A DNA stretch of 7,407 nt, from positions 1 through 7,407 of the forward strand of contig CACZNW010000206.1 of the NCBI GenBank assembly GCA_902782595.1, given 5' to 3'. Source of the DNA: an uncultured Methanobrevibacter sp. (lineage in GTDB: Archaea; Methanobacteriota; Methanobacteria; Methanobacteriales; Methanobacteriaceae). Of the stretch, positions 1-6,184 are shown piece by piece. Made by a program: the position numbers and the translations under genes. Position 1 is the stretch's first letter. Every line of letters starts with the position of its first letter. The notes below the pieces were generated by a model. That model saw only the letters and a list, made by a program, of their open reading frames with translations, was not told the origin of the DNA and did not search any database.

Positions 1-158
1 CATTACTTCATGCATTTTCCATCAGTTATGTATGGTATTGTTATATTTTTAAAAGTTCACTTGATTAAAAACTACTTTTTATCATCAACTGTTAATTTAA
101 TCAACTCTTACTGCAAGTATTTGGATGTTAAATTTTTCCGACTTTATGAGAGTTTTGA
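1..158. other. AT-rich flank, no gene supported
   Basis: Nothing here can be named. The G+C content is low (16 of 60 in 1-60 and 14 of 60 in 61-120 by hand count), and it rises sharply where the galU relic begins. One plus-strand frame is open from the window edge to a stop at 160-162 (53 codons). Its translation resembles no family I know, it has no visible start inside the window, and it overlaps the relic by a few bases. On the minus strand one frame continues open from the relic to a stop at 97-99, but after an Asn-Lys-Arg triplet it no longer looks like GalU. Confidence 0.5.
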
Positions 159-333
159 TTAATCTTTTGTTTTACTGGTTATTATCAGGATATCGTCAAT
201 GCCTGAAGCTATTGCTTCCTCCACAGGGTACTGGAGAGTAGACTTGTCATAATTTGGTAACATTTCCTTTGCTGGGATTTGGTTGCAGGTGGGAATCTGG
301 TTTTGAAACCTGCTGCGGAATAACTGTTTTAAT
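159..333 (-). pseudogene. galU: galU 5' remnant (UTP-glucose-1-phosphate uridylyltransferase), frameshifted and truncated
   Basis: Intact GalU joins UTP and glucose-1-phosphate to give UDP-glucose, the substrate of the Ugd enzymes nearby. Read on the minus strand from about 333, with two missing bases restored, the frame gives KTVIP-AG, then TRF-PATKSQ, then KEMLPNYDKSTLQY, then VEEAIASGIDDILIIT. This is the N-terminal signature of bacterial and archaeal GalU in the right order and spacing. Single-base deletions fall near 315/316 and 271/272. A third in an A-run near 170 would restore an Asn-Lys-Arg that the family also has. The nucleotide-binding Gly-Leu-Gly is changed to Gly-Phe-Lys, and the expected ATG is ATT at 331-333. 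Similarity stops near 163, so about four fifths of the ~290-residue protein is gone. It lies 17 bases after the ugd stop on the same strand, so it was probably the second gene of a ugd-galU pair. A working GalU is presumably encoded elsewhere. Confidence 0.85.
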
Positions 334-350
334 TATTAAAGTCAGATTTA

Positions 351-1574
351 TCAGTCTCTCATAAATAAATCTCTTGTATATACCTTGTCCTTAACGTCAC
401 CGAGAATATCCGAATCATAGCGGTTTGCAATAATAATGTCACTTTCAGCCTTGAAACTGTCAAGGTCATTTATAACTTCTGATTCTAAAAATTCACTTCC
501 GTCATCCAATGTCGGTTCATATATAATTATTTCAATTCCCTTTGCTTTTACATGTTTCATAACATCCTGTATGGCAGATGCACGGAAATTGTCACTGTTG
601 CTTTTCATGGTAAGCCTGTAAACTCCAACGGTTTTTGGATTTCCTGAAAGAATCTGATTTGCAATAAACTCCTTGCGCACTGAATTGGAGTTAACGACAG
701 CTTCTATCATGGTCTGAGGAACACCCTTGTAATTTGCAAGCAGCTGCTTTGTATCTTTGGGAAGGCAGTATCCTCCATACCCGAATGACGGATTGTTGTA
801 GTGCGGACCGATGCGGGGATCCATGCACACACCGTCTATAATCATCTGTGTATCAAGGCCTTTACTCTGGGCATAGGTGTCAAGTTCGTTGAAGTAACTC
901 ACCCTTACCGCAAGGTAAGTATTTGCAAAAAGTTTTATGGCTTCGGATTCTGTTAAATGTGTCAGAAGTACTGGAATGTCCTGTTTGGATGAATTTAGTC
1001 TTTTTTCCTCTTCTCTTGCACCTTCCAGAAGAAGGTCTGCAAACATTTGGGCTTCTTTTCTTTGCTCATCATCACATCCCACAACTATGCGGCTTGGATG
1101 AAGGTTGTCATAAAGTGCCTTTGACTCTCTTAAAAATTCCGGTGAGAATATGATATTTCTGATGCCGTATTTTTCACGTATACTTTCTGTATATCCGACA
1201 GGTATTGTTGATTTGATAACCATGAGGACATCCGGATTGACCTTAAGTGTCCATTCAATTGCATCCTCGACAGCTGATGTGTCAAAAAAATGATTTTCCT
1301 CATCATAATTAGTTGGTGTGGCTATGATGACAAGTTCGGCACTTTTATATGCTTCTTCCTTGTCGGTGGTTGTGTGAAGATTCAGTTTTCTTTTTTCTTC
1401 ACGGGTTTCCTTAAAGAACCTTTCTATTTCATCATCCTGAATGGGGCTTATGAACTGGTTTAGCATTTCTGCTTTTGATTGTGTTGTTGTAATGGCTGTA
1501 ACATCATGATTTTGAGCTAGTAAAACAGCAAGTGAAAGACCTACGTATCCTACTCCGGCAACTGTAATTTTCAT
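351..1574 (-). CDS. ugd: UDP-glucose 6-dehydrogenase, short (HasB-like) type
   Basis: This NAD-dependent enzyme oxidises UDP-glucose twice to UDP-glucuronate in the cytoplasm. It has 407 residues, close to the ~390-400 of the short Ugd/HasB group. The Rossmann fold opens with GVGYVG (residues 7-12). The catalytic set known from the streptococcal enzyme lines up with the same spacing: Thr123 in KSTIPVG, Glu146 and Glu150 in SPEFLRE, Lys214 and Asn218, then Cys270 and Asp274 in GYGGYCLPKD. The C-terminal UDP-binding domain ends in VYTRDLF. Nothing is missing, so it should be active. The start at 1574 is supported by AGGAGAT at 1584-1590 with a 9-base spacer. The galU relic follows 17 bases after the stop. 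Its G+C is well above that of the operon to its right. It is not a duplicate of the 4451-5773 dehydrogenase, since the linkers and length differ throughout. A UDP-ManNAc-type substrate is unlikely, because such enzymes lack this Cys-Leu-Pro-Lys-Asp context. Confidence 0.93.
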   Translation of the reverse strand: MKITVAGVGYVGLSLAVLLAQNHDVTAITTTQSKAEMLNQFISPIQDDEIERFFKETREEKRKLNLHTTTDKEEAYKSAELVIIATPTNYDEENHFFDTSAVEDAIEWTLKVNPDVLMVIKSTIPVGYTESIREKYGIRNIIFSPEFLRESKALYDNLHPSRIVVGCDDEQRKEAQMFADLLLEGAREEEKRLNSSKQDIPVLLTHLTESEAIKLFANTYLAVRVSYFNELDTYAQSKGLDTQMIIDGVCMDPRIGPHYNNPSFGYGGYCLPKDTKQLLANYKGVPQTMIEAVVNSNSVRKEFIANQILSGNPKTVGVYRLTMKSNSDNFRASAIQDVMKHVKAKGIEIIIYEPTLDDGSEFLESEVINDLDSFKAESDIIIANRYDSDILGDVKDKVYTRDLFMRD

Positions 1575-1583
1575 TTTTAAATT

Positions 1584-1590
1584 ATCTCCT
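1584..1590 (-). promoter_or_regulatory. Ribosome-binding site of left-hand ugd
   Basis: AGGAGAT on the minus strand, 9 bases before the ATG at 1574. It matches the AGGAGGTGAT complement of the 16S rRNA end at six or seven positions and fixes the start. Confidence 0.7.
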
Positions 1591-1601
1591 ATTAATATGT
1601 C

Positions 1602-1687
1602 TTTTTAGGAAAATTTAGGGTATTGATGATTTTGTGTGTCTGTATTGGTGTCATTTCTATTTGATGACAGCTAAATTTTCCTTAAAA
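1602..1687. repeat. Large inverted repeat between ugd promoter region and start
   Basis: The left arm 1602-1618 and right arm 1671-1687 pair at 16 of 17 positions, with one T-T mismatch at 1606/1683. The core AGGAAAATTTAG (1607-1618) is the perfect complement of 1671-1682. The 52-base interior contains a second, smaller hairpin: TGTCAT (1649-1654) against ATGACA (1664-1669). The element begins 28 bases upstream of the ugd ATG and would lie in its 5' leader if transcription starts near 1682. It could be an RNA leader fold or a protein-binding site. I see no flanking target duplication to suggest a small transposon. Confidence 0.5.
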
Positions 1688-1698
1688 TATTTATTTAA

Positions 1699-1709
1699 AT
1701 AGTTTATAT
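1699..1709 (-). promoter_or_regulatory. Candidate TATA box of left-hand ugd
   Basis: The minus-strand sequence ATATAAACTAT is identical to the one upstream of the other ugd at 5828-5838. A TATA box here would put the start of transcription about 25 bases downstream, near 1680, giving a leader of roughly 105 bases that begins with the right arm of the inverted repeat. The surrounding DNA is so AT-rich that other TATA-like sites exist. Confidence 0.4.
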
Positions 1710-1821
1710 CTCTTATTTAAAAAACTTTGTGAAGATATCATTTTTAGTCATTGGTTTATATTAAATTTACTTTGAAATGTCTGGTTGAAATAATAGTAAA
1801 CTGTATTAATGGGAATGGATA

Positions 1822-1859
1822 AAAATTTTATCAGACACTTTAGTGTCAGTTTAAATTTT
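1822..1859. repeat. Palindromic element in spacer
   Basis: The core GACACT-TT-AGTGTC (1834-1847) is a perfect dyad. It is flanked by AAAATTT (1822-1828) and its complement AAATTTT (1853-1859), so the whole can fold as an interrupted hairpin or be bound by a dimer. It lies over 240 bases upstream of the ugd start, so it is either an operator or a chance product of AT-rich DNA. The GC-containing core makes pure chance less likely. Confidence 0.35.
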
Positions 1860-1965
1860 GTATATTTCATACATTTTTTAAATCCAGTTAAATAGAGACT
1901 TATGAAATTATGTCTCTTAAATCTCTTGAAAACTATAAGTTTTTATTTACTTACTCATATATCAA

Positions 1966-2000
1966 TTAGATTTTAAGGAGGTTACTCTCCTTAAATCTAA
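1966..2000 (-). terminator. Stem-loop just after the flippase stop (candidate 3' end of operon)
   Basis: TTAGATTTTAAGGAG (1966-1980) pairs with CTCCTTAAATCTAA (1987-2000), forming 14 base pairs with one bulged T at 1971 and a 6-base loop. It begins 3 bases beyond the flippase stop codon. On the minus strand it is followed by a mixed AT sequence with no long T-run, so it is not a classic intrinsic terminator. It may instead be a 3'-end stabilising or processing structure. The loop-proximal part of both arms is TTAAGGAG, a word also seen upstream of the operon. Confidence 0.5.
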
Positions 2001-2002
2001 TG

Positions 2003-3433
2003 TTAATTTTTACCTAAAATCTCTTTAATGACATACTTGTCATCATCATCAAATACTCTTAATAGATAAACAGTTGCAAAGTAAATAATTATTCCGACTG
2101 GTAGTGCTACCCACATATTTAAGTTTAAGAAATATAGTGCAATTCCTAATATTAATGATCCTAAAACTATTTTTACTATATCATAATATAATTTTTTATT
2201 TGGCCTGTGGCCTGTTTTATAAATCACATAACTCTGAACAATAACAATTAAAACATCACTTAACACGGTTGTTATTGCTGCTCCATCATATGATAAATAT
2301 GGTATTAAAACTAGGTTTAAACAAACATTAAAGATTGCAGCCATCAAATAAATTTTAGTAACGGTCATTTCTTTATATGATGCATTTAATAAGGTGTTTC
2401 CAGCACCACTTATAAATAATAAACATGCTGTCCAAATTAAAATGGATAAAACAGATGATGCGGCATCATATTCATGACCATAAATTAAAGTAATTATATC
2501 TGCTGAATAAATCATTGTTGCAAAAGCTATGGGAATAATAATAAGCATTAAGTACTTAATTGATTTTTCATAGCTTATTAAAAGCATTCTTTCATCATTT
2601 TTATAGAATTTGCTCATCACTGGAAATATTACAGCGGTATAAATTCCATAAAACAGTGTTAAAACATTGATTAATTTATATGTGGCATTGTATATTCCTG
2701 TTGCATAAGTTCCAACCATATTTGTGAGCATTACAATATCAATTGAGTAGTAAATTGAAGATAAAATTCCAGTTACTGCAAAAGGTAATGACATTAGTGT
2801 TATTTTCTTACAAAAAGTCTTATCAAACTCAAATTTCGGTTTGCTGATATATTTTGTTAAAATATAATAAGTATAAATTAATCCAATAATATTGGCTGAA
2901 ATGTATGAAACAGCAATTCCATAAATTCCAAAATCTGAAAATATTGTTATAAATATAAATATGAGCAATATGATATTTATCATACTGTTTGCTATTCCTT
3001 GATATTTGCCTTCTTCAAATGCTTGGAAAGATCCGTGCATTAATCCTAAATATGATTGAATAATCTTTTCTATTGCAAAAAGCAATGTAACAGTTATAGT
3101 TAACTCATTTGAGTTCATTAATATTAATATAATTAATATGATTATTAATGCAGTAGCTGAAAAAATACTCTTTAAAGGAATTGCATTACCAAGATATTTT
3201 GGGGCTGTTTTATTATCTGTTGCAATATGTCTAACAATATGTGTACTGATTCCCCAGTCTAATGTGATTCCTAAAATTCCAGTAAATGATATTGCAAATC
3301 CTAAAACTCCATAATCACTAACACCGAGGTAACGGGCAATAATTATGGTCCATATAAAACCGCAAACACTGGCTATTATTTGTGAAACAAGTAACCAGCT
3401 CATATTTTTAAATATCTTTTTCAGTTGACTCAT
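2003..3433 (-). CDS. Lipid-linked oligosaccharide flippase (Wzx/RfbX-like, MOP superfamily)
   Basis: A polytopic membrane protein that should flip a lipid-carried glycan unit from the inner to the outer face of the cytoplasmic membrane. It has 476 residues, normal for Wzx-type flippases (~410-500). The N-terminus is typical of the polysaccharide biosynthesis family: a short basic stretch, then NMSWLLVSQII, then IARYLGVSDYGVLGFA. I count 14 hydrophobic segments, near residues 13-33, 40-60, 84-106, 111-131, 148-166, 170-193, 212-234, 252-273, 292-312, 325-345, 360-378, 385-405, 418-436 and 440-459. The tail is charged (FDDDDK). It has no signal peptide, as expected. It is the last gene of the ugd-uxs-flippase operon, 44 bases after uxs, which ties it to export of a glucuronate- or xylose-containing glycan. 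GAGGAT at 3437-3442 precedes the ATG at 3433. The specific substrate cannot be read from the sequence. Confidence 0.9.
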   Translation of the reverse strand: MSQLKKIFKNMSWLLVSQIIASVCGFIWTIIIARYLGVSDYGVLGFAISFTGILGITLDWGISTHIVRHIATDNKTAPKYLGNAIPLKSIFSATALIIILIILILMNSNELTITVTLLFAIEKIIQSYLGLMHGSFQAFEEGKYQGIANSMINIILLIFIFITIFSDFGIYGIAVSYISANIIGLIYTYYILTKYISKPKFEFDKTFCKKITLMSLPFAVTGILSSIYYSIDIVMLTNMVGTYATGIYNATYKLINVLTLFYGIYTAVIFPVMSKFYKNDERMLLISYEKSIKYLMLIIIPIAFATMIYSADIITLIYGHEYDAASSVLSILIWTACLLFISGAGNTLLNASYKEMTVTKIYLMAAIFNVCLNLVLIPYLSYDGAAITTVLSDVLIVIVQSYVIYKTGHRPNKKLYYDIVKIVLGSLILGIALYFLNLNMWVALPVGIIIYFATVYLLRVFDDDDKYVIKEILGKN

Positions 3434-3477
3434 ACAATCCTCGTTAAATTATAAATATAATTTTTTAGTTAAATACA

Positions 3478-4434
3478 TTAAATTTGATAATCAATAATTT
3501 TCTTATAATATTCAATAGTTTTATCTAATCCTTCATCTAACTTTATTTCAGGTTTCCAATCCATTCTCTTTGCAAGGGCAATATCGGGTTTTCTCTGTGT
3601 AGGATCATCATGAGGCAATGGGCAATTAATAATGTTTGAGGAAGAATTTGTTTTTTCAATTACTTTTTTAGCAAATTCCAAAATACTAAATTCTTCGGGA
3701 TTGCCAAGGTTAACTGGTCCAGTAAAATCATCATCTGTACCCATCATTCTTATTAAACCTTCAACCATGTCATCAACATAACAAAAACTTCTGGTCTGGC
3801 TTCCATCACCATATATTGTGATGTTTTCATTTTTTAATGCTTCAATAATGAAATTTGTAACCACTCTTCCATCTTTTGGATCCATATAAGGACCATATGT
3901 GTTAAATATTCTTACAATTTTAACTTTGGTACCATATTCTCGATAGTAATTCATACAAATCGATTCACTACATCTTTTGCTTTCATCATAACAAGACCGG
4001 AATCCATTAGGATTAACATTCCCCCAATATGATTCTTTTTGAGGATGTTCTAATGGTTCACCATATACTTCACTAGTGCTTGTTTGTAAAAATTTGGCAT
4101 CATTTTCTTTTGCCAATTCTAATAGATTAAAAACGCCATGAATGTTAGTTTTTATTGTTTGAAGGGGTGCCGCTTGATAATGGGGCGGGCTAGCAGGTGA
4201 TGCAAGGTTATATATTTCATCAATTTTTTCATCAATTTTTTCATCAATTTTTAATGGATTTATGATGTCATGTTTTATTAATTTAAAGTTATCTGATTTT
4301 ATGTTTTCTATGTTTTTTAATTTCCCTGTATGAAAATTATCAATGCAAATTATATTATTTTCTTCATTAAGTAATCTTTTGGTTAAGTTAGTACCAATAA
4401 AACCTGCTCCACCCGCTATTAATATTGTTTTCAT
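3478..4434 (-). CDS. uxs: UDP-glucuronate decarboxylase (UDP-xylose synthase)
   Basis: This extended short-chain dehydrogenase oxidises UDP-glucuronate at C4, loses CO2 and reduces the intermediate to UDP-xylose in the cytoplasm. It has 318 residues. The NAD site is GGAGFIG (8-14). The UXS hallmark PASPPHYQ is at 80-87, STSEVYG at 119-125 carries the acidic catalytic Glu122, and the Tyr149/Lys153 pair lies in CYDESKR. The substrate loop GP-MDPKDGRVVTNFI and GDGSQTRSFCYVDDMV (209-224) are also typical of UXS and separate it from 4-epimerases. The start is ATG 4434, because AAGGAGA lies 8 bases before it and MKTILIAGG begins the Rossmann fold. An upstream in-frame ATG at 4470 would overlap the preceding ugd and add 12 residues with no homology. 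Only 16 bases separate it from ugd, and it uses the product of that gene. An IDEK unit is triplicated at residues 63-73 (see the repeat entry). Confidence 0.93.
   Translation of the reverse strand: MKTILIAGGAGFIGTNLTKRLLNEENNIICIDNFHTGKLKNIENIKSDNFKLIKHDIINPLKIDEKIDEKIDEIYNLASPASPPHYQAAPLQTIKTNIHGVFNLLELAKENDAKFLQTSTSEVYGEPLEHPQKESYWGNVNPNGFRSCYDESKRCSESICMNYYREYGTKVKIVRIFNTYGPYMDPKDGRVVTNFIIEALKNENITIYGDGSQTRSFCYVDDMVEGLIRMMGTDDDFTGPVNLGNPEEFSILEFAKKVIEKTNSSSNIINCPLPHDDPTQRKPDIALAKRMDWKPEIKLDEGLDKTIEYYKKIIDYQI
4217..4252 (-). repeat. Three perfect 12-base tandem repeats inside uxs
   Basis: The unit TCATCAATTTTT (plus strand) occurs at 4217-4228, 4229-4240 and 4241-4252 without a mismatch. 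It is in frame and encodes IDEK-IDEK-IDE before the conserved IYNLASPASP strand of UXS, where homologues usually have one short acidic stretch. Unit length is a multiple of three, so gain or loss of copies would keep the gene open. Confidence 0.9.
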
Positions 4435-4442
4435 AATTTTTT

Positions 4443-4449
4443 TCTCCTT
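4443..4449 (-). promoter_or_regulatory. Ribosome-binding site that decides the uxs start
   Basis: AAGGAGA on the minus strand, in the short gap after the ugd stop (4451-4453) and 8 bases before ATG 4434. It rules against the upstream ATG at 4470, which has no such site. Confidence 0.75.
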
Positions 4450-4450
4450 T

Positions 4451-5773
4451 TTAGCAATCATCAACTCCAATCTGATAATATTTGAAGCCTAATTTGTTTA
4501 ATTGTATTTTATCATATTGATTTCTACCATCAAATATTATTGGATTGTTTAACTCATTTTTTATTAATTCAAAATTAGGATTTCTAAATTCCTTCCACTC
4601 AGTAATTAAAATTAATGCATCACTATTTTTTAAAACATCAATTCTATTATCACAATAATCTATGCTATCTTTAAATATATTACGTGCTATTTTCATAGCT
4701 TTTGGATCGTATGCTTTTATTTTTGCTCCTTTTTCAAGCAATGAATTAATAATTGTAATCGAACTGGCTTCTCTCATATCATCTGTGTCCGGTTTAAATG
4801 AAAGTCCCCATATTCCAAATGTTAAATTAGTTAAATCTTGCCCAAAATGTTCAAATATTTTATTTGGGATATACATTTTTGCTTTGTCATTAATGGAGTT
4901 TACAGCTTCAAGGATTTCAGTAGGACTATTATGGGTTTTGCCAATATCAATTAATGCATTAACATCTTTTGGAAAACAACTTCCACCATATCCGCAGCCA
5001 GCATAAATAAAACTAAAACCAATTCGCTGATCAGTTCCGATACCTCTTCGCACTTCATTGATATCCACTCCGGTTTTATCACAAATCCCGGCTAATTCAT
5101 TCATGAAAGATATTTTTGTGGCAAGCATTGCATTAGCGGCATATTTTGTCATTTCAGCACTATTAATATTCATAAAGACATAATTATAGGAATTACGTAT
5201 AAATGGCTCATAAAGTTGCTCCATTATCTTGAAACTTTCTTCATTTTCAGCTCCTACAACAATGCGATCAGGTCTTAGGCAATCACTAACTGCACTGCCT
5301 TCTTTTAAAAATTCCGGGTTTGATATTAAATTGAATTTAAAAGTTTCATTCCTTTTATCCAATTCTTTTTGTATAATTTTCCCAATTTCAACACTGGTTC
5401 CAATGGGAACAGTTGACTTAGTAATGATATAACAATTATGGTTAATATATTCTCCAATACTTTTAGCAACATTAAAAACATATTCCAAATTGCAACTGCC
5501 ATCTTCGTTCATTGGTGTTCCAACAGCAATAAAATACAAATCGCTATTTTCAATTGAAGTTTTTAAGTCAGTAGTAAAAATCAAATCGCCTTTTTTTTGA
5601 TTAGATTTAACTAATTCTTCTAACTGAGGTTCATAAATATCAACAATATTGTTTTTGAGATTATTTATTTTTTCTTCAATTATGTCAACACAATAAACTT
5701 GATTTCCCATTTCCGCAAAACAGGTTCCTGTCACTAAACCAACATACCCAGTTCCAATCACTGTAATTTTCAT
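4451..5773 (-). CDS. ugd: UDP-glucose 6-dehydrogenase, long (TuaD/AglM-like) type
   Basis: This NAD-dependent enzyme oxidises UDP-glucose to UDP-glucuronate and feeds the Uxs encoded next to it. It has 440 residues, as usual for the long Ugd group of Gram-positive bacteria and archaea. The Rossmann motif is GTGYVG (7-12). GTPMNEDGSCNL (85-96) is a family hallmark. Catalytic residues are Thr121, Glu154 and Glu158 in NPEFLKEG, Lys210 and Asn214, and Cys266 and Asp270 in GYGGSCFPKD. The C-terminal domain carries GLSFKPDTDDMREA (323-336) and DGRNQYD (415-421). All three domains are complete. The start at 5773 has TTAAGGA (5781-5787) about 7 bases upstream. It is the first gene of a three-gene operon, with uxs starting 17 bases after its stop. 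A UDP-N-acetylhexosamine dehydrogenase is unlikely from the motifs. Confidence 0.94.
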   Translation of the reverse strand: MKITVIGTGYVGLVTGTCFAEMGNQVYCVDIIEEKINNLKNNIVDIYEPQLEELVKSNQKKGDLIFTTDLKTSIENSDLYFIAVGTPMNEDGSCNLEYVFNVAKSIGEYINHNCYIITKSTVPIGTSVEIGKIIQKELDKRNETFKFNLISNPEFLKEGSAVSDCLRPDRIVVGAENEESFKIMEQLYEPFIRNSYNYVFMNINSAEMTKYAANAMLATKISFMNELAGICDKTGVDINEVRRGIGTDQRIGFSFIYAGCGYGGSCFPKDVNALIDIGKTHNSPTEILEAVNSINDKAKMYIPNKIFEHFGQDLTNLTFGIWGLSFKPDTDDMREASSITIINSLLEKGAKIKAYDPKAMKIARNIFKDSIDYCDNRIDVLKNSDALILITEWKEFRNPNFELIKNELNNPIIFDGRNQYDKIQLNKLGFKYYQIGVDDC

Positions 5774-5818
5774 TTTATTTTCCTTAATTCTTATTTTATA
5801 TTAAATGAAGTGCAAATG

Positions 5819-5905
5819 CTCCTTAATATAGTTTATATTTAACAAATTTCATAGTTTCTTCATAAAATTATTTCATTAATGCTTAGATATTTTTTTATTA
5901 AGGAG
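5819..5905. repeat. Inverted 10-base pair around the operon promoter
   Basis: CTCCTTAATA (5819-5828) and its exact complement TATTAAGGAG (5896-5905) are 67 bases apart. The left copy abuts the candidate TATA box on its downstream side, where a repressor would block transcription. Neither copy has a start codon at ribosome-binding distance, so they do not serve as Shine-Dalgarno sites for any gene I can see. Confidence 0.35.
5828..5838 (-). promoter_or_regulatory. Candidate TATA box of the ugd-uxs-flippase operon
   Basis: The minus-strand ATATAAACTAT lies 55-65 bases before the ugd start and is shared exactly with the other ugd promoter region. Transcription would begin near 5810, leaving about 38 bases of leader, which fits a ribosome-binding site at 5781-5787. 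Confidence 0.45.
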
Positions 5906-6184
5906 ATATTAGAATATAATAAAGTAAATTAATAAAATTTTGTATTATGAATTATTTAAAATTATTGGTTGTTTATAATGTATTTTATTGCCTTGTTTTT
6001 TTAAAAACATAGTTTTTATTCTTTACATAATAATAGTTATTTTTGGAAAATCGTTTAGTTAAATTTTAATCAAATAAGATATTAATTTTAAATTATTTGA
6101 ATCAAAGGTTGAAGTAGATTATGATTCATCTTCGCATTTTTTTTATTCTCAACAATTAAGTATTTATTAAATAATTACTATACC

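Larger units (their letters stand above)
1575..2002. other. Gene-free spacer with several inverted repeats
   Basis: No reading frame of note lies in these 428 bases. From left to right they hold the ugd ribosome-binding site, the leader inverted repeat (1602-1687), a TATA-like box (1699-1709), a palindrome at 1822-1859, a weaker hairpin at 1894-1917 and the stem-loop right after the flippase stop (1966-2000). The part from 1740 to 1820 shows nothing I can interpret. Confidence 0.6.

Noticed and set aside
1..162. 53-codon open frame from the left edge on the plus strand
   Set aside because: It has no recognisable protein features, no internal start with a ribosome-binding site, and it overlaps the galU relic. 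Such a length is not rare in AT-rich DNA over six frames.
436..1153. Plus-strand open frames at 436-621 and 923-1153
   Set aside because: They lie wholly inside the intact minus-strand ugd and show no family resemblance, so they are antisense shadows.
1602..1687. Small transposon (MITE) with terminal inverted repeats
   Set aside because: No target-site duplication or second copy is visible in the window, so mobility has no support.
1894..1917. Hairpin AGAGAC/GTCTCT in the spacer
   Set aside because: Only six perfect pairs around a 12-base loop, too weak to call alone. It is noted only as part of the repeat-rich spacer.
3447..3466. AT-only palindrome with a T-run between uxs and the flippase
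   Set aside because: The stem contains no G or C, and the T-run is on the strand opposite the operon. It is expected by chance in this composition.
4435..4470. Upstream in-frame start for uxs at 4470
   Set aside because: It would overlap ugd and add 12 residues with no family match. The AAGGAGA site and the Rossmann start point to 4434.
4662..5432. Plus-strand open frames at 4662-5006 and 5229-5432
   Set aside because: They are antisense to the conserved catalytic regions of the second ugd and carry no domain of their own.
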